Below are positions 21,145-32,338 of a stretch of DNA of 64,000 nucleotides, one piece after another. This stretch comes from Paroedura picta (taxonomy: Eukaryota > Chordata > Lepidosauria > Squamata > Gekkonidae). Every line of letters starts with the position of its first letter. The stretch's first letter is position 1. The DNA lies in assembly GCF_049243985.1 (NCBI RefSeq), contig NC_135374.1:67385434-67449433 (forward strand), given 5' to 3'. The notes below the pieces were generated by a model. The model was not told the DNA's origin. It did no database searches and saw nothing but the letters and a program-made list of their open reading frames with translations. A program made the translations under genes and the position numbers.

Positions 21145-21579
21145 TTAGATAATATTGTGGATCTCCTTCATCACAACTTTGCTTTTCTTTCCCCCATGAT
21201 ACATTATATACTTCGTAGATAATGCCTTGAGAGGTAAATTAATCTGTCTGATGTTTATGTAGCTGTGTGGTAGAGCTAGTATATCTCTACAGTCAACAGG
21301 AACAGAACTAGCTTTAATGGGTAACAGAACGATTCCATCATATATTCCCATCCCATCAAAATCATTGCCAGCCAAGCTATTTTTCATCTGAGAAGTTCCT
21401 GTTACCCAAATACACAGAATGGCACAGAAGAAGAAAACTGGCTTAGTGTGTCCTGACAAAAGGGAAAACAGGACAAAGCTTGTTGGGTGAGATGTCACTG
21501 ACCACATTCTCTGGAGAAGGCGGAACCCAGCGGAACTATGGAGAAGACGGGAGAGGGTTATTGTGAGGGCTGTTTTCAA
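21145..21579 (-). other. Unrecognised open reading frame, 144 codons
   Basis: A minus-strand frame from 21579 to 21145 has a hydrophobic stretch (VFFFCAILCIWVTG) around residues 48-61 and continues with a non-repetitive hydrophilic part. The product is not recognised. It lies in a very long intron on the antisense strand with no neighbouring exon. It could be chance, or the remnant of a mobile element or retrocopy. Confidence 0.2.
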
Positions 21580-22244
21580 GATAGTTTTGTTTCATAATGG
21601 ATCAGCTTAAGATGTATGCTGTGGCTGTAAAAGGAGATGTCGGCTTTCCAAGAGTTACACACCAGAAGGTAATTTAATAGCGTTAGTCTTGTGTGAAGTG
21701 TGTATATTAGAAACTTTTAGATTCCATTTTCTGTGGTTTTGTTTTCCATCCTTTCTCTAATGTAAATATTCTGCCTTCAGTAAACTTCTTGACTAGTTGA
21801 ATATCATTAGGCTTACATTGCTGTGTGCTGAAAGGAGGAGGATCTGAGATGGTAGATTAATTTTGGATCCACATCTTTGTTGCTTTTCCTAAGATAGAGC
21901 ACATGACTGTGGTGCAGGTACTATAGACACCTTGTATTGTGTGACTTTTGAATGTAATTATTTTTCTGAATCTAGAAACCTTTTAATTCTTGGTGATCAT
22001 ATGGTGATATTTATTAGAAGATAGCAGCAAACCTATCACTCTTTTAGCTGTGAAATTGTACACATCTATGATAGATTTTAGCAGCTGTTCAAATGGGATC
22101 TAGCTCCTTAGCTTAAAAGTTAAGGAGCAGTATGAAGTAATGAGACTTTTTCTTAATTTTTCTCATGAACCTGAATAGTTCTGGAAATCTGTAGAGATTG
22201 GAAATAAGGGGCCAAATTGTAAAAGCCTAAGAAGAGGTTTCTTG

Positions 22245-22450
22245 CTGTCTTAATTTATTTTATTTATTTATTTATTTATTTTATTTAGATTTATATACCG
22301 CCCTCCCCGAAGGCTCAGGGCGGTTTACATTAAAACTAGTCAACGATACATGAAACAGTCTTCGTTAAAACATACAGAGCAGAGATTTGAAGGGGGTGTA
22401 GGTTTAAACTCCCTCAGCTGGTAGCTCCTGACAACCGCAGCATCCTTTTC
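22245..22450 (-). repeat. CR1-type LINE 3' end, antisense
   Basis: (TTTA)n at 22247-22283, then GATTTATATACCGCCCTCCC...CGAAGGCTCAGGGCGGTTTA, is the reverse complement of the CR1 3' terminus common in lizards. Similar antisense ends are at 27256-27390, 30407-30770 and 54988-55150. Confidence 0.75.
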
Positions 22451-23024
22451 TCTATCATATGCATAGACAAGCAGCCAAAATTCAGATTTTATTTACACAT
22501 CAAGTATGACCTTATCTGTTCTGAAGACGTGCATGATTATCCTCAGAACAGTGAGGGGATTATCCACAGTAAAGCATAGCCATTGCCTACAGCATAACCA
22601 TTGCCCAGGTTCCTTGAAAATAATCGCCATAGCAAAATAATTCCTTTGATGAATTTATCTCTGATTTTTTACTTTGCCAGTGCAGGATTAGCCATTTCAT
22701 TAAGAATTGGTATGTTATTTGATTAGCGTGTTAATTCAGCAAGTATTCAGTTTTATAAGTGCCCCAAACTTATACCATATAAAGATTGGATTTTATAATA
22801 CACTGTTATAGTAAGGTTATCTTTATTTCTGAAATAACAGGACAATTTATTTGCACTAAAATGCAAATACATTGTTTTCACTTTGAACATAATTTCATTA
22901 CAATTATTACAACTATAAGATACTTTCTTAGCAATACAAATTTTGTTGATTACTCTTGCAAAGAAATCAATCATATTACTCATATATTTTGTTCAGAACT
23001 TGTTTCATATATCCCCATTCTGTG

Positions 23025-23070
23025 AAGGGCAGGGAATCAACCACTACACCAAACTGGCTCTCTTGTGAGA
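23025..23070 (-). repeat. tRNA-derived SINE head remnant
   Basis: GGGAATCAACCACTACACCAAACTGGCTCTC is the reverse complement of the head of the second SINE family (GAGCCAGCTTGGTGTAGTGGTT type), whose fuller copies are at 50617-50882 and 63461-63692. Confidence 0.65.
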
Positions 23071-24000
23071 CCCTTCCCCTCAGGTTTGCAGAAAAATCTT
23101 GAACCTTTCCCTCCCCCCCCCCCAAAAAAAAGAAAGAGGTTTGTCATCATAGGCACAGACAATGCTCCCACACTGTCTACCACCTACTCTGCTGTCCAGG
23201 GGGCAATCTGCAGGCAGAGGAGTTATGGCAAACTTTCAGGTGGCTGGGGGAGCCAGAGATGCTGAGGTAAAGAAGCCACCCCTGCTGTTTCTGAGGTGGA
23301 GAAGCTGTTTCTACCCCCGCTGCTGAAGCAGCAAAGCTGCAGGCATATAGGAGAGTTGTCCCTATTGTCAATGAGGCAGAGAAGCCAACCCCATCACTAC
23401 TGCCAAGGCAGGGAAGGCAGCCCTATTATACTTGCTACCTCTGCTGAGGCGGCAAAACTACAGGAAGGCAGGAAAGTTGACCCCACCACAGCTAAGGCAG
23501 AGAAGCAATTCCTGCCACCACTATAGTGAATATACAGGCAAACAGTATAATTAATAGACATGCACTATTCTCACAAATCTCCGCTTGATGTTTCGTAATA
23601 GTCAGTGAATTGAACAGCAAATAATCTGGAGTTACCACTGTGTTTACTACGCTAATACTAATTTGAACAATTTAAACATTTAAAATAAAGATAGTAGAAC
23701 ATTCTTCACACATTTATTCAGTTTCTCATATATGATATAAAAATAGTTATTGTTATATGTGGGAAAAGGAATCTGAGTTTGGCAGTGTGTGATCTGAGCT
23801 GGGATTACAATCTGCTCTAAAATCATTGTTGAACAGCTGTTAATATGCTATATAATGAAGACCTTGTATTCTTTTTTTTTAAGATTATGAGGTTCTGGCA
23901 ACAGTTTCTGACCAGTGTGAATGGTTCATGTGGGGTTTACAAAGCTTTCATTAATTCTGCTTGACATGGGCTATAAAATCCCTCTTCGCTCATATCATAG

Positions 24001-24198
24001 GACCAAGACTCATCTGATGAGGAAGAGAGTAGTGATGATGATGAAGATGAAGACTCTGATGAAAAAGTAGAAACAGACAAGGAGGAGATAGAAGCAGATG
24101 CAGCACAATATGATGAACAAGTATCTGAAAATGGGGGACAGAGCAGTAAATCCAATGAAAGCTCAGAAAGGAATCAAACGATTATGGAAACCATAAAG
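24001..24198 (+). CDS. RPGR: RPGR constitutive exon 16 equivalent (acidic)
   Basis: 198 bp, 66 codons, phase 0 at both ends. The acceptor is ATCATAG at 23994-24000 and the donor AAG|GTAAGC at 24199. It encodes DQDSSDEEESSDDDEDEDSDEK...QTIMETIK. The start DQDS and the strongly acidic, Ser-rich content correspond to the human constitutive exon beginning DHEF. It extends the acidic character of the tail in the non-ORF15 form. The minus-strand Ser-rich frame over it is a shadow. Confidence 0.85.
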
Positions 24199-24389
24199 GT
24201 AAGCCATTTTTTCTCATTCAGTGCTTCTTAAGACTGCAGATGTCACTATCCCATTATCCACTATACAGTAATTCATGTGCCAGAATTGAGCAGCATACGT
24301 GTAGGTCTGTGATCTTAGTAAAATGCTAAATAAAACCTTAAAGGTTTGAGGTATAAAGTAAATTCTGTCTAAATTTTTATTTGTTAAAA

Positions 24390-24742
24390 CAGTGGTCCCC
24401 AACCTTTTTATCCCCCAGGACCATTCAACACTTGACAATTTTACTGAGGCCCGGGGGGGGGGGAGGTAGTCTTTTGCCGAGGGACGCCGATGCCACCTGA
24501 GCCCCTGCTCCACTTGCTTTCCCGCCGGCGCCCCTGACTTCCTGCTGCCCGCTGGGGGGCGCGACCAGCAGCAGCTGCGCAGTGCCACACCGAGCGGGAT
24601 CCCCAGGCATGGCGGCCACTGGAGAGCACCAAAGGTGAGCTGACGGCAGAGTGGCAGGGCAGCCCCCGAGGCAACAGCCAAAGAGGAGGACGAGGAGGAG
24701 CCGCAGCCCGGTACTGACTGATCCAGGGGTTGGGGACCACTG
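24390..24742 (+). mobile_element. hAT-type non-autonomous element with 15-bp inverted ends
   Basis: CAGTGGTCCCCAACC at 24390-24404 is the exact reverse complement of GGTTGGGGACCACTG at 24728-24742. The flanks TGTTAAAA and GCTTAAAA fit a decayed 8-bp target duplication. The GC-rich interior has no transposase. It is the same family as 13956-14265 and the truncated copy at 57662. Confidence 0.85.
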
Positions 24743-24835
24743 GCTTAAAACACATTTTGTAATATATTTTCAACTTTTCAGATAATTTTATTTTGCCGTG
24801 GTGTTGAACAGTTGTGCTACAGATATGAATTTAAG

Positions 24836-25300
24836 GTATCTTTAACCGCTCCTGCGGTTATAAAATAAAGCCCTAAGGGCTATTGGGGAGGAGTTAGGGG
24901 GGGCTCTGTCCGTGATAAAAACTCGGAGGGGCGAATCAGAAGCCACAAAGCGGCTCCTGATTCGCCCCTCCAAGTGCCACTCAAGGGCCAAGCGGCCAAT
25001 GGGGAGGTGTGCGAAGCACCTTCCAATTCGCCCCTCACCAGGACAGACCAAAATTCCATTCATCCAGCCCATTCTGGCTGCCAGTCTGCTCCTGACCACT
25101 GCAGGGAGAGGAGGTCAGTAGGTCTGCCAAGGGGAATGAGGCTGCACCAGCCCTTTTTGCCCCAAGGCTGTCCTAACTGCCATGTCCAAGTGCAAATTGC
25201 CTCAGAATCCTGACAGAGCTGGCAGGAGGTTCCCTCCCCCCTTCAGGCCTTCTGCGAAGAAGCCCCTGACAGGCCCTGACTGAGGGGAGGGAGGCACTTT
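24836..25300 (+). repeat. GC-rich interspersed repeat, unclassified
   Basis: The left boundary AACCGCTCCTGCGGTTATA is a small palindrome. The body has inverted segments (GAGGGGCGAATCAG... and CTGATTCGCCCCTCC at about 24927-24970) that can fold into a hairpin. Base composition differs sharply from the AT-rich intron. It may belong to a DNA transposon, but no family was recognised. Confidence 0.45.
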
Positions 25301-26209
25301 CCTTCATAGAGCAATGCAGGGGAGCCTGAGGGCCTTCCTTTTGAGGGGGGACTTTCCCCTTCTGCCAAACAGTTGGCTAACAGGGAAGCCACAGAAAAGC
25401 CCCTTCTCACTTAAAATACTGCTCTGCCCGGAGGTTAGACACAGCCAAGCCATGTGGCTTTCTTCTTTGCAACTCTGCAGATTTGAGGTCACTGCACAGC
25501 ATTATTCTGCAGAAGAAGCTGGCTCTTTTGTCTCCTGTTTCATCTGCACAACAACCCTGTGCAGTAGGCCTCAAGTCTTTCAATTCAACAACAACCTGCG
25601 TGGGAGGCCTTAAATGTTTCTTCTCTACCACAACCCTGTTCAAAGTAGCCCTTTTTGCCTGGAGAGCTGATCTTTATACTCTGCAGGTGAGCTGTAATTC
25701 CATGAGCTCTCCAGGCCCCACCTAGAGGTTGGCTCCCCCTGGAATGGAAATATTCCTGGAAGTTTGGAGGTGGGACTTCAAAATTGTACAATGCCTCAGA
25801 GTCCAGCCTTCAAAGGAGCCAGTTTGGCCTGCAGTTGGTAGGGAGTGGTGCAGGTGTGTCCCTCCTGGGCTATGGGCTATGGCCAGCCCTTACCAGTAAC
25901 TGTTTGTATTCTGGGGCGCAGACAGGCAGACCAGCATCAGTCCTGTGTTTCTGGAAAGTGCAGGAAGGTCTAAATAAATATTTACAGCCTGAAACTGTAA
26001 ATAGGGAACAAGTAAATGTCTGGAGACACATGGTAACTGAAATGACTTTTTAGCCTGGCAAATAACCTTGGCCTGGCAAATAAAAAAACAGTATAAAAAA
26101 CCTTACTAAGGTCAAGACTGCTGTGCATAGAGAGTCTTCCTCTTAGAGTTGCCAGCTTCCCTGTGAGGCTTGCTACCCCACCTCCCTCATGGGGAGTCTG
26201 CTATGGGGA

Positions 26210-26417
26210 GAGAAAGGGAAGACGATTGGAAAATGCTTTGAGACACCTGAGGCCTGCTGGGTCACTGTAGGCCATTCCCAGTCCTCAGATCTCTCACAAC
26301 CCCACATACCTCACAGGTTGACTATTGTGGAGAGACGAATGGAAAAAAGTGTTTGTAAACCGCTTTGAGACTCCTTTGAGTAGTAAGCAATAGGGTACAA
26401 AAATCCGTTCTTCTTAG
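26210..26417 (+). repeat. tRNA-derived SINE, 3' part, diverged
   Basis: CTCACAACCCCACATACCTCAC and the tail AAACCGCTTTGAGACTCCTTTGAG...TACAAAAATCCGTTCTTCTTA match the body and tail of the SINE at 63461-63692. The copy is old and lacks a clear head. Confidence 0.6.
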
Positions 26418-27255
26418 GAGCAACCATGAAAGAAGCATGTGGGCACATAACATTTTATCAACAGTGAAAAAATGGAAAAGAAGGAACAGGGTGGACACCT
26501 GTGTACTGTGACTACCCCATGTGTATTAGGGCAGAGGGGCATTTCGGTGAATGTGGCCTAATTCACACAAGAAGGGAAATGACGCAGAACTGGGAGGAAT
26601 TGGTTGCCATGTAATCTTCTCCTAAGAAGAGTCTCCAGTCTGATTTTTCCTTCTCATATCTGAGGACATGGCTCTGGAAAGCTCATCTGTAACCACTATG
26701 CCACAATTCCCAAAGGTCAGTCCTCTCCCACACTCAACGAACATTCCACACCACAGGTTCTTGACACCCATATCTCCACACCCATGCCGTCATTTGCCAC
26801 CATGCCACCACAACCTCCCACACAACACACACATTCAACCTCATGCCCTTACAGACTGGACAACTCCTCCCCTTCCTCTTCCCACTGCCAAGCTCTAGGG
26901 CCCATTGTATTCTTGGATAAAACGGGCTTTGCCCCTAGTTAAAACATAATTGGTCATTTAATTTTCTTTTAATAAGCCAAACTATCTTTAAGTTAAAAAC
27001 ATAAGGTTGGATCCAGCACAAAATATCCATTATGTGCTAGAGGTGAAAGTGGAAGTGCAAGAATGAGACCATAGGAGCTCCTTGGGCCGAGTCCCTACTT
27101 GCATTTGCATTTGAACAAGATATTGCTAGGCACTATAATATATAAGGAGGAAAGCACTAGGAATTACAAAAAATCCCGCTGAAACGGAACTGTGTCAATT
27201 GCTGCTTCTGTTAGAACATTGTTAGATATGAGTCACTGAGGTGCCACAATGAAAC

Positions 27256-27390
27256 GTTTATATATTTCTTATATCTATATGCCTCCCTCCTCTGCGACTC
27301 AGAGCAGTTTATAGGAACATAGGAGAATATGGAACACTACAGTATAACTCAGTAACAACATTGAAATAAATGACAGTGATAACAGAGCAA
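27256..27390 (-). repeat. CR1-type LINE 3' end, antisense, diverged
   Basis: GCCTCCCTCCTCTGCGACTCAGAGCAGTTTATA resembles the antisense CR1 terminus at 22290-22330. Confidence 0.5.
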
Positions 27391-27425
27391 CAGTGATTAC
27401 ACTGTCTTGTGTATTTTATTTTTAG

Positions 27426-27465
27426 AAAGAAGTGACCACTCCAGAAGGAGAAATAACTCAGCAAG
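27426..27465 (+). CDS. RPGR: RPGR constitutive exon 17 equivalent
   Basis: A 40-bp small exon. The acceptor is TTTTTAG at 27419-27425 and the donor CAAG|GTAAGA at 27466. It reads KEVTTPEGEITQQ and leaves one base. It was chosen because both splice sites are strong, phase 0 continues from the previous exon, and the remaining phase fits the next exon. Identity with the human exon is weak, as expected in this fast-evolving tail. Confidence 0.7.
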
Positions 27466-27887
27466 GTAAGAAAAATTGTGCCAATTTACCTTTTTATTAT
27501 TAACTGACATCTTTGTTTCATAAAATACTCAATAGCTTAAGAAGTTAATTTTCAAAGCAAGTCAGCCTGCTCTCATTGGATCTGAAACTGTTCTCAGCCG
27601 TAGGTATCTGGGCTTGTGCAGCTCCATTTCCACCACTTCTTATACCGAGACAGATCACTGTTCTAACCATGTCACTGCTGTCTACTCTGACTGCTAGTGA
27701 CTCTCACTATTTGCTTCACCCACTACATATTAAAAAGAGATTCTGGGGGTTAAACCTGTGTCCTTCCCAAATTACAAGTTTATTTTAACAATAATATATA
27801 CAGCAAAGCTAAACAGACAGAACCTATACCTGAAACAAAGAGAATTCCAGTCAAGTAGTACATGAAAAAAAGTTGAATAAATCAGTG

Positions 27888-28181
27888 GCCCACAGACCTG
27901 TCAAATACTATGAAGTGGACCTATGTCATACAAGTAGAAATATGGTTGGGAAGCATAGCTGTGTATACAGCTACCTAGGGCCTCTCCCCTTCCCACCCCC
28001 TCCAGGCCCATCATTGCACATTTTGGGTGGGGAAGTAGGTCAACATGACCATATATGGCCATAACCATCCAAAAAATGCTTTAAAATTTACCTAAAAAAT
28101 GAACTCCCACCCATTTGGAAAACCTTTCCAGGGCTGTCATGAACCCCAGGGTTTCACAAAACCCTGGACGAGAAAGCCTGC
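27888..28181 (+). mobile_element. hAT-type non-autonomous element
   Basis: It shares ATATGGTTGGGAAGC and the ACATGACCATATATGG region with 9496-9700, and ends CCAGGGTTTCACAAAACCCTGGACGAGAAAGCCTG. Target duplications could not be resolved. Confidence 0.55.
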
Positions 28182-28903
28182 TTTAGATGTTCATGTTAAA
28201 GCTTTGATTCGATTGGCCTGATGTCCTTAATTTTACAGTGATTGCAGGAAAGAAACGGTATGTTCCTCTACTGTTGCCACGCTGTCATTGTGGTCTACTT
28301 TGTGTCAGAAAAAGAACTCAACCTGCCAATTTTAAATTAGACAGAGAGACCAAACACAGTTAAAGCCAACTATATTAAATGGTCAGTTCCAGCCAGTTGC
28401 AGGAAGCTTATTGTAAATATAGTAGAGTTGGTTTAGATCTTATTTCTTTCTGAATTTTCTAATTACTTTTTTCCAGATGGGAGTAAGCAATATAGTAGGA
28501 GCAGTGTTCCAGTTGCCATTAAATTATTTCTAAGACTGAAATATAGTGCTGGCTGATTTTAGTCTTTCAAGTAAAAGCAAAGTGGAACCCAGTAATGAAA
28601 GTTAGGCTTCAAATAAATTTTATAATTTCCCTGTGGGCCAGGGGTGGGAAGAGAAGTACTTTTCTGAATCTTGAAACATCAGTTCTAACTACTTCTCAAG
28701 ACTTTCTTAAATCTGTTACCATTCTAGCCCTTTTGCTTTCCTGATGTAAGGAGCTCAAATGTGAAATTGTTGAACTCTTAACCTGAATATAACTTGTTGC
28801 TAAAATTGGGCTCTGTACCCAAGGACTTGAAAGCAGCATATGTTACTCTGATTTTTAAAAACAGTCTAGAGATCCAGGAAATGACAGGTCAGTTAGTGTA
28901 ACA

Positions 28904-29090
28904 CAGGGATCCCCAGTGGTGGTACCTGTGGGCCACCTGACACCCTCCAAGTGTTTTTAGAAAGTGGGTGGGGCCAGGTAGGCTCTTGCCTAACAGGGCT
29001 TCTGATTGCCCACTGGAGGTCTGATTGGCTGTATGGATCTTTAAAACACTGATTTGCCAGCTACTGCCACTGTAACTCAAGGATCTTCAG
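28904..29090 (+). mobile_element. hAT-type non-autonomous element, left half
   Basis: It starts CAGGGATCCCCAGTGGTGGT and shares GTGTTTTTAGAAAGTGGGTG and TCTGATTGGCTGT with the copy at 17892-18253. The right terminal repeat was not found. Confidence 0.55.
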
Positions 29091-29594
29091 TGCACGATGG
29101 ATGTATCCAAGAAAAGATTTTTTAATATAATATGTTCATTTAAAAAGACATCTTGCTAAATAGCGTTTTTGCCTAAACTGTTAACGAGTAAGAAATGTTA
29201 AAGAGAAAGGAGTTGTACACACAGAGTACTTCATTCAGTTTTGTTCCATTTGCCATGTGGAAATAGTTACAGCTCAAAGAGCTCAGGAGCTTTGCTGAGT
29301 GGGTTATGTTTGCTGCTTTGTTGCTTTCATGTAGTACACTCTACCTTCTGATGCCACTAAACTGGCCAGGCCAAATATTTGATACAGTCATCACTGTTTC
29401 ATTCTTCTATCAGAAGCATCTGAAGTGCAATAAAAACCTTAAAATAGTTATGCACTAAATAAAATTAGAATTCTTGAAGTTTGACTCTATAATTTTAGTG
29501 TAATTCAATATCCCTCAGGTCTCATTATTGTTTCTCTGTGGTTGTGTTTGAAATAGTTGAAAGCAGAGCTTCTGAAGTATCATGTTGTTTTTAG

Positions 29595-29698
29595 AGGGCG
29601 AGAATGCAGAGGTTTGTGCCATGAACAATTCTTCAGGAGCCATTAGAGACAGTAATGCTGACAGCACATCTGGAAGACTACTGGGAAAGAGGAAAACG
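29595..29698 (+). CDS. RPGR: RPGR constitutive exon 18 equivalent
   Basis: 104 bp. The acceptor is GTTTTTAG at 29587-29594 and the donor ACG|GTAACA at 29699. Two bases complete a Glu codon (G|AG), then GENAEVCAMNNSSGAIRDSN...LLGKRKT, ending in phase 0. The Lys/Arg cluster at the end matches the human KDMKKTKK segment that precedes the last exon. The alternative AG two bases later would shift the frame. Confidence 0.75.
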
Positions 29699-30406
29699 GT
29701 AACATTTTAAAGAATCATGTTTAACTTTGACAACAAAAAGGAAAACTAATTAGTATCTGATACATCTGGGATCATTCCTTCATACTTTTCCCCCTATCTT
29801 TGTTTCTGAATTTCAGTTCTTGAGGAAATTCTCATTTTGCTCTCCTGGTGGCTTAATGCTAAAATAGGAAACTCTGTCCTCATTGCCTCCTGTACAAATA
29901 TCATCCTCAATGATGAATCCTTAAGCATCTACAATCATTCTCTGCATGCATGACGCACAAATTTATTTTGTAGATTTTTTAATTATTTAAATAAATTGGA
30001 AGTAAGCCCTACCTTTCTCATATGGCTGCCTTCACTTTGCTAAAAGCAACTGATATATCAAACTCAGTAAGCTAGGACCGTTGGGTTCAGAGCTTTCTAT
30101 GTTATCCTGTCATGTTCTGTAGGCTATGTATGTTAATGATGGGCAGGAGACATTGCGGACCTAGGAGCTAGTAATAGGGGTGTGGTATTGTGAGAAGGGA
30201 TACTGTGACACCACTGCTTGAATAAAAGTAGGCCACAGCTTTATCAGGGACAGCATAGGAATGTATCCAGCATTGGGCAATCCACCTGCTGTCTAGTGAA
30301 CCAATTCAAACTCTGGCTCACCTGCCAAGGGGCAGCCTGTGGTGTGCTGAATTTCAGGGTCTCACATGGGCACCAGCCACTGTGTAGTTGTTGTTGTTGT
30401 TGTTGT

Positions 30407-30770
30407 TATTATTATTATTATTTATTAGATTTATTTCCCGCCACTCCCCGTAGGCTCGTGGCAGGTCACAATAGCCCTATCCCCATTAAAATACCCATTA
30501 AAAGACTTTAAAACAATCCCAACATGGCGGAAGCTCTCATTATTCCTATCCCCTGCTATCAGAGCGGCAGGGAGGGTGGGGAGGAGATCTAACTTACTAG
30601 GTCCGGGGGGGCGGGGAATGCTGGCACTCATTCGCTGACCCTGGCCTCAACCAAAAACCTGGCGGAAGAGCTCCATCTTGCAGGCCCTGCGGAAAGCTGG
30701 TAAATCCTGCAGGGCCCGCAGCTCACCCGGGAGCTTATTCCACTAGGTAGGGGCCAGGACCGAAACAACA
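30407..30770 (-). repeat. CR1/L3-type LINE 3' UTR, antisense
   Basis: GATTTATTTCCCGCCACTCCC at the left, then the antisense UTR core AACCTGGCGGAAGAGCTCC and GGCCCTGCGGAAAGCTG near 30655-30705, ending near GTAGGGGCCAGGACCG. The 9700-9765 fragment is from the same region of the same family. Confidence 0.7.
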
Positions 30771-31485
30771 GAGCAAGGAGAGCAACAAGCCACTGCTTCC
30801 CTCCCTCTGCCTTCCTTATTCAGTTTATTCCTCCCTTCTCCTTTGCTTCCTTTGCCTCATTTCCAGCCCTGTAGCAACCCATGGGCGGGGCAGAAGAGGG
30901 AAGGAGGGAGTGAGGGGAGAGAGAGCATGTTTAAAGGTAAACTTCAAAGGCTGGATGGCTGAAGGGGGAGCCTTCTGGAGTTTGCCTTCATCTTTCCCCC
31001 CTGCCTGCTGCTTTCTTAGGAGTTTGTTCAGCCAGGGATCCCCCATACAGTGTTATTCTAGAGCAGATCTTGTAGAAAGGAATGGGAGAAGGTTTTTCTC
31101 TCTTGCCTGCAGCCCTGAAAGTGTTAAATAACCTGAGCCATGTGGGGAGGAACTATTGAAGGAAGTAGGTGGGAGGAGGGAGGGGAAATGTCTTTCAGCT
31201 GGATCCCAGGAAGGTTTTCTCATTAGTCAGCTGGTGGAGGGGGGAGGTCTTCAGTCCTGGAAAAGAGAAATACTGCTAGAGTATGCTTTTTAAAATAGAG
31301 GTTTTGTAGTAAATAGTTTTTAAAATCCAGCCTTCTTCTGGCATCTCCTGAATCTCTTGGTTGTCCTCTCCTAAACTCTGGCTTCAGGCTCCCCCACCCC
31401 ATCTCCAGGTACTTCCCAACCAGGAACTGGCAGCCCAAAAAAGGCAGTGCCAGAGGCAGGCAGCTGAAAGGCCGGGCAAAGGTCC

Positions 31486-31527
31486 TTCCTTCCTTCCTTC
31501 CTTCCTTCCTTCCTTCCTTCCTTCCTT
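31486..31527 (+). repeat. (TTCC)n microsatellite
   Basis: About ten uninterrupted TTCC units. It lies directly after a fragment of the TIR-element family (GGCTGCCAG...GGTTGGGAAG on the minus strand, 31370-31440). Confidence 0.9.
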
Positions 31528-32338
31528 GCCACTTGAAGGTTGGTAACCCTGCCCCAGTCATCATGTTCCCACATAGATTTTCTGTGAGAATCAGATCCCT
31601 CACATCCATATTTTTAGTCTTCTTATTGACATTATAATTGTTCATGTTGAAGGAGCTTTGATTTTTTTAGTCATCTTCCTGTGGACTGAAATAGTGATGT
31701 CTGGGAATGTTTCTACCACATTAATGCACATTTGAATTGTTCCTCATCCATTAAGATCAGATCAGAAGCTATACAAATTATCTCAATTAGAGAATTTTAC
31801 AGACCTTTAAAAAGATTCTTTCAGGAGTTTGTGTTTAAGATTGGAGCTAATCAGTCATGTTGACTTGTAAAACAATGACAATGGCTTGTTTAGTTAGGAT
31901 ACATTTACAACATTTTATTATATACCAAGTTCTTCTGAAAGGATACTTTCTGGCTGATGTATTGCTGCTTTTTCTGTGGGTGTAAATGCTTTGCAGTCTG
32001 TTTGGATGTTGCATACAAACATTTGTTAGCAATTATCATGCAGTTGCATAATGCTTTGTTGTTTGAGTTACAATAAATAATTAGGAATTTCACTTCTATG
32101 TCCTACTTCTGTTGACTTCAGTTCTAAACATAGGTTATGTTATTTTAATAACTGTAATGTTATATACATTTACTAAAAAAAATAATCCCCCTTTAAACTA
32201 ATGGATTAAGCTACAGATATATTTGACCCCTCTTTTTTATATATGTCCATGTGTGTGTAAATAAATATGTGTAAAGTTATCCAGTACATATAAGAAGTAC
32301 TCAGTTTATTTAACATATACATATGATTTGTATTTCAG

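Larger units (their letters stand above)
13605..24000 (+). other. RPGR: Long intron between ORF15 exon and constitutive exon 16 equivalent
   Basis: For the constitutive form, 12009-24000 is intron. After the ORF15 UTR it holds a hAT element (13956-14265), SINEs (14504-14789, 19697-19828), an antisense CR1-like fragment (15632-16110), a CR1 LINE split by a hAT copy (17090-18690), a Penelope-like repeat (20318-20470), a 40-bp tandem duplication (20787-20872), an antisense CR1 end (22245-22450), a SINE remnant (23025-23070) and a Pro/Lys-type C-rich/A-rich junction near 23110. No host exon was found. A minus-strand open frame at 21145-21579 is not recognised. Confidence 0.6.
24199..27425 (+). 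other. RPGR: RPGR intron 16 equivalent
   Basis: It holds a hAT element (24390-24742), a GC-rich repeat-like block (24836-25300) with near-palindromic starts (AACCGCTCCTGCGGTTATA), TIR-element fragments (about 25660-25770), a partial SINE (26210-26417), a CA-rich stretch (26740-26860) and an antisense CR1 end (27256-27390). No exon was seen. Confidence 0.55.
27466..29594 (+). other. RPGR: RPGR intron 17 equivalent
   Basis: It contains two hAT-type copies (27888-28181 and 28904-29090) and otherwise plain AT-rich intron. Confidence 0.55.
29699..32338 (+). other. RPGR: RPGR last intron
   Basis: It contains a (GTT)n(ATT)n run (30386-30425), a long antisense CR1 fragment (30407-30770), a purine/pyrimidine-rich block (30780-31250), a TIR-element fragment (31370-31440, antisense) and a perfect (TTCC)n run (about 31486-31527). 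Nothing else was recognised. Confidence 0.55.

Noticed and set aside
24214-24773. Minus-strand open frames up to 155 codons
   Set aside because: They lie in the GC-rich hAT element at 24390-24742, where stop codons are rare by composition.
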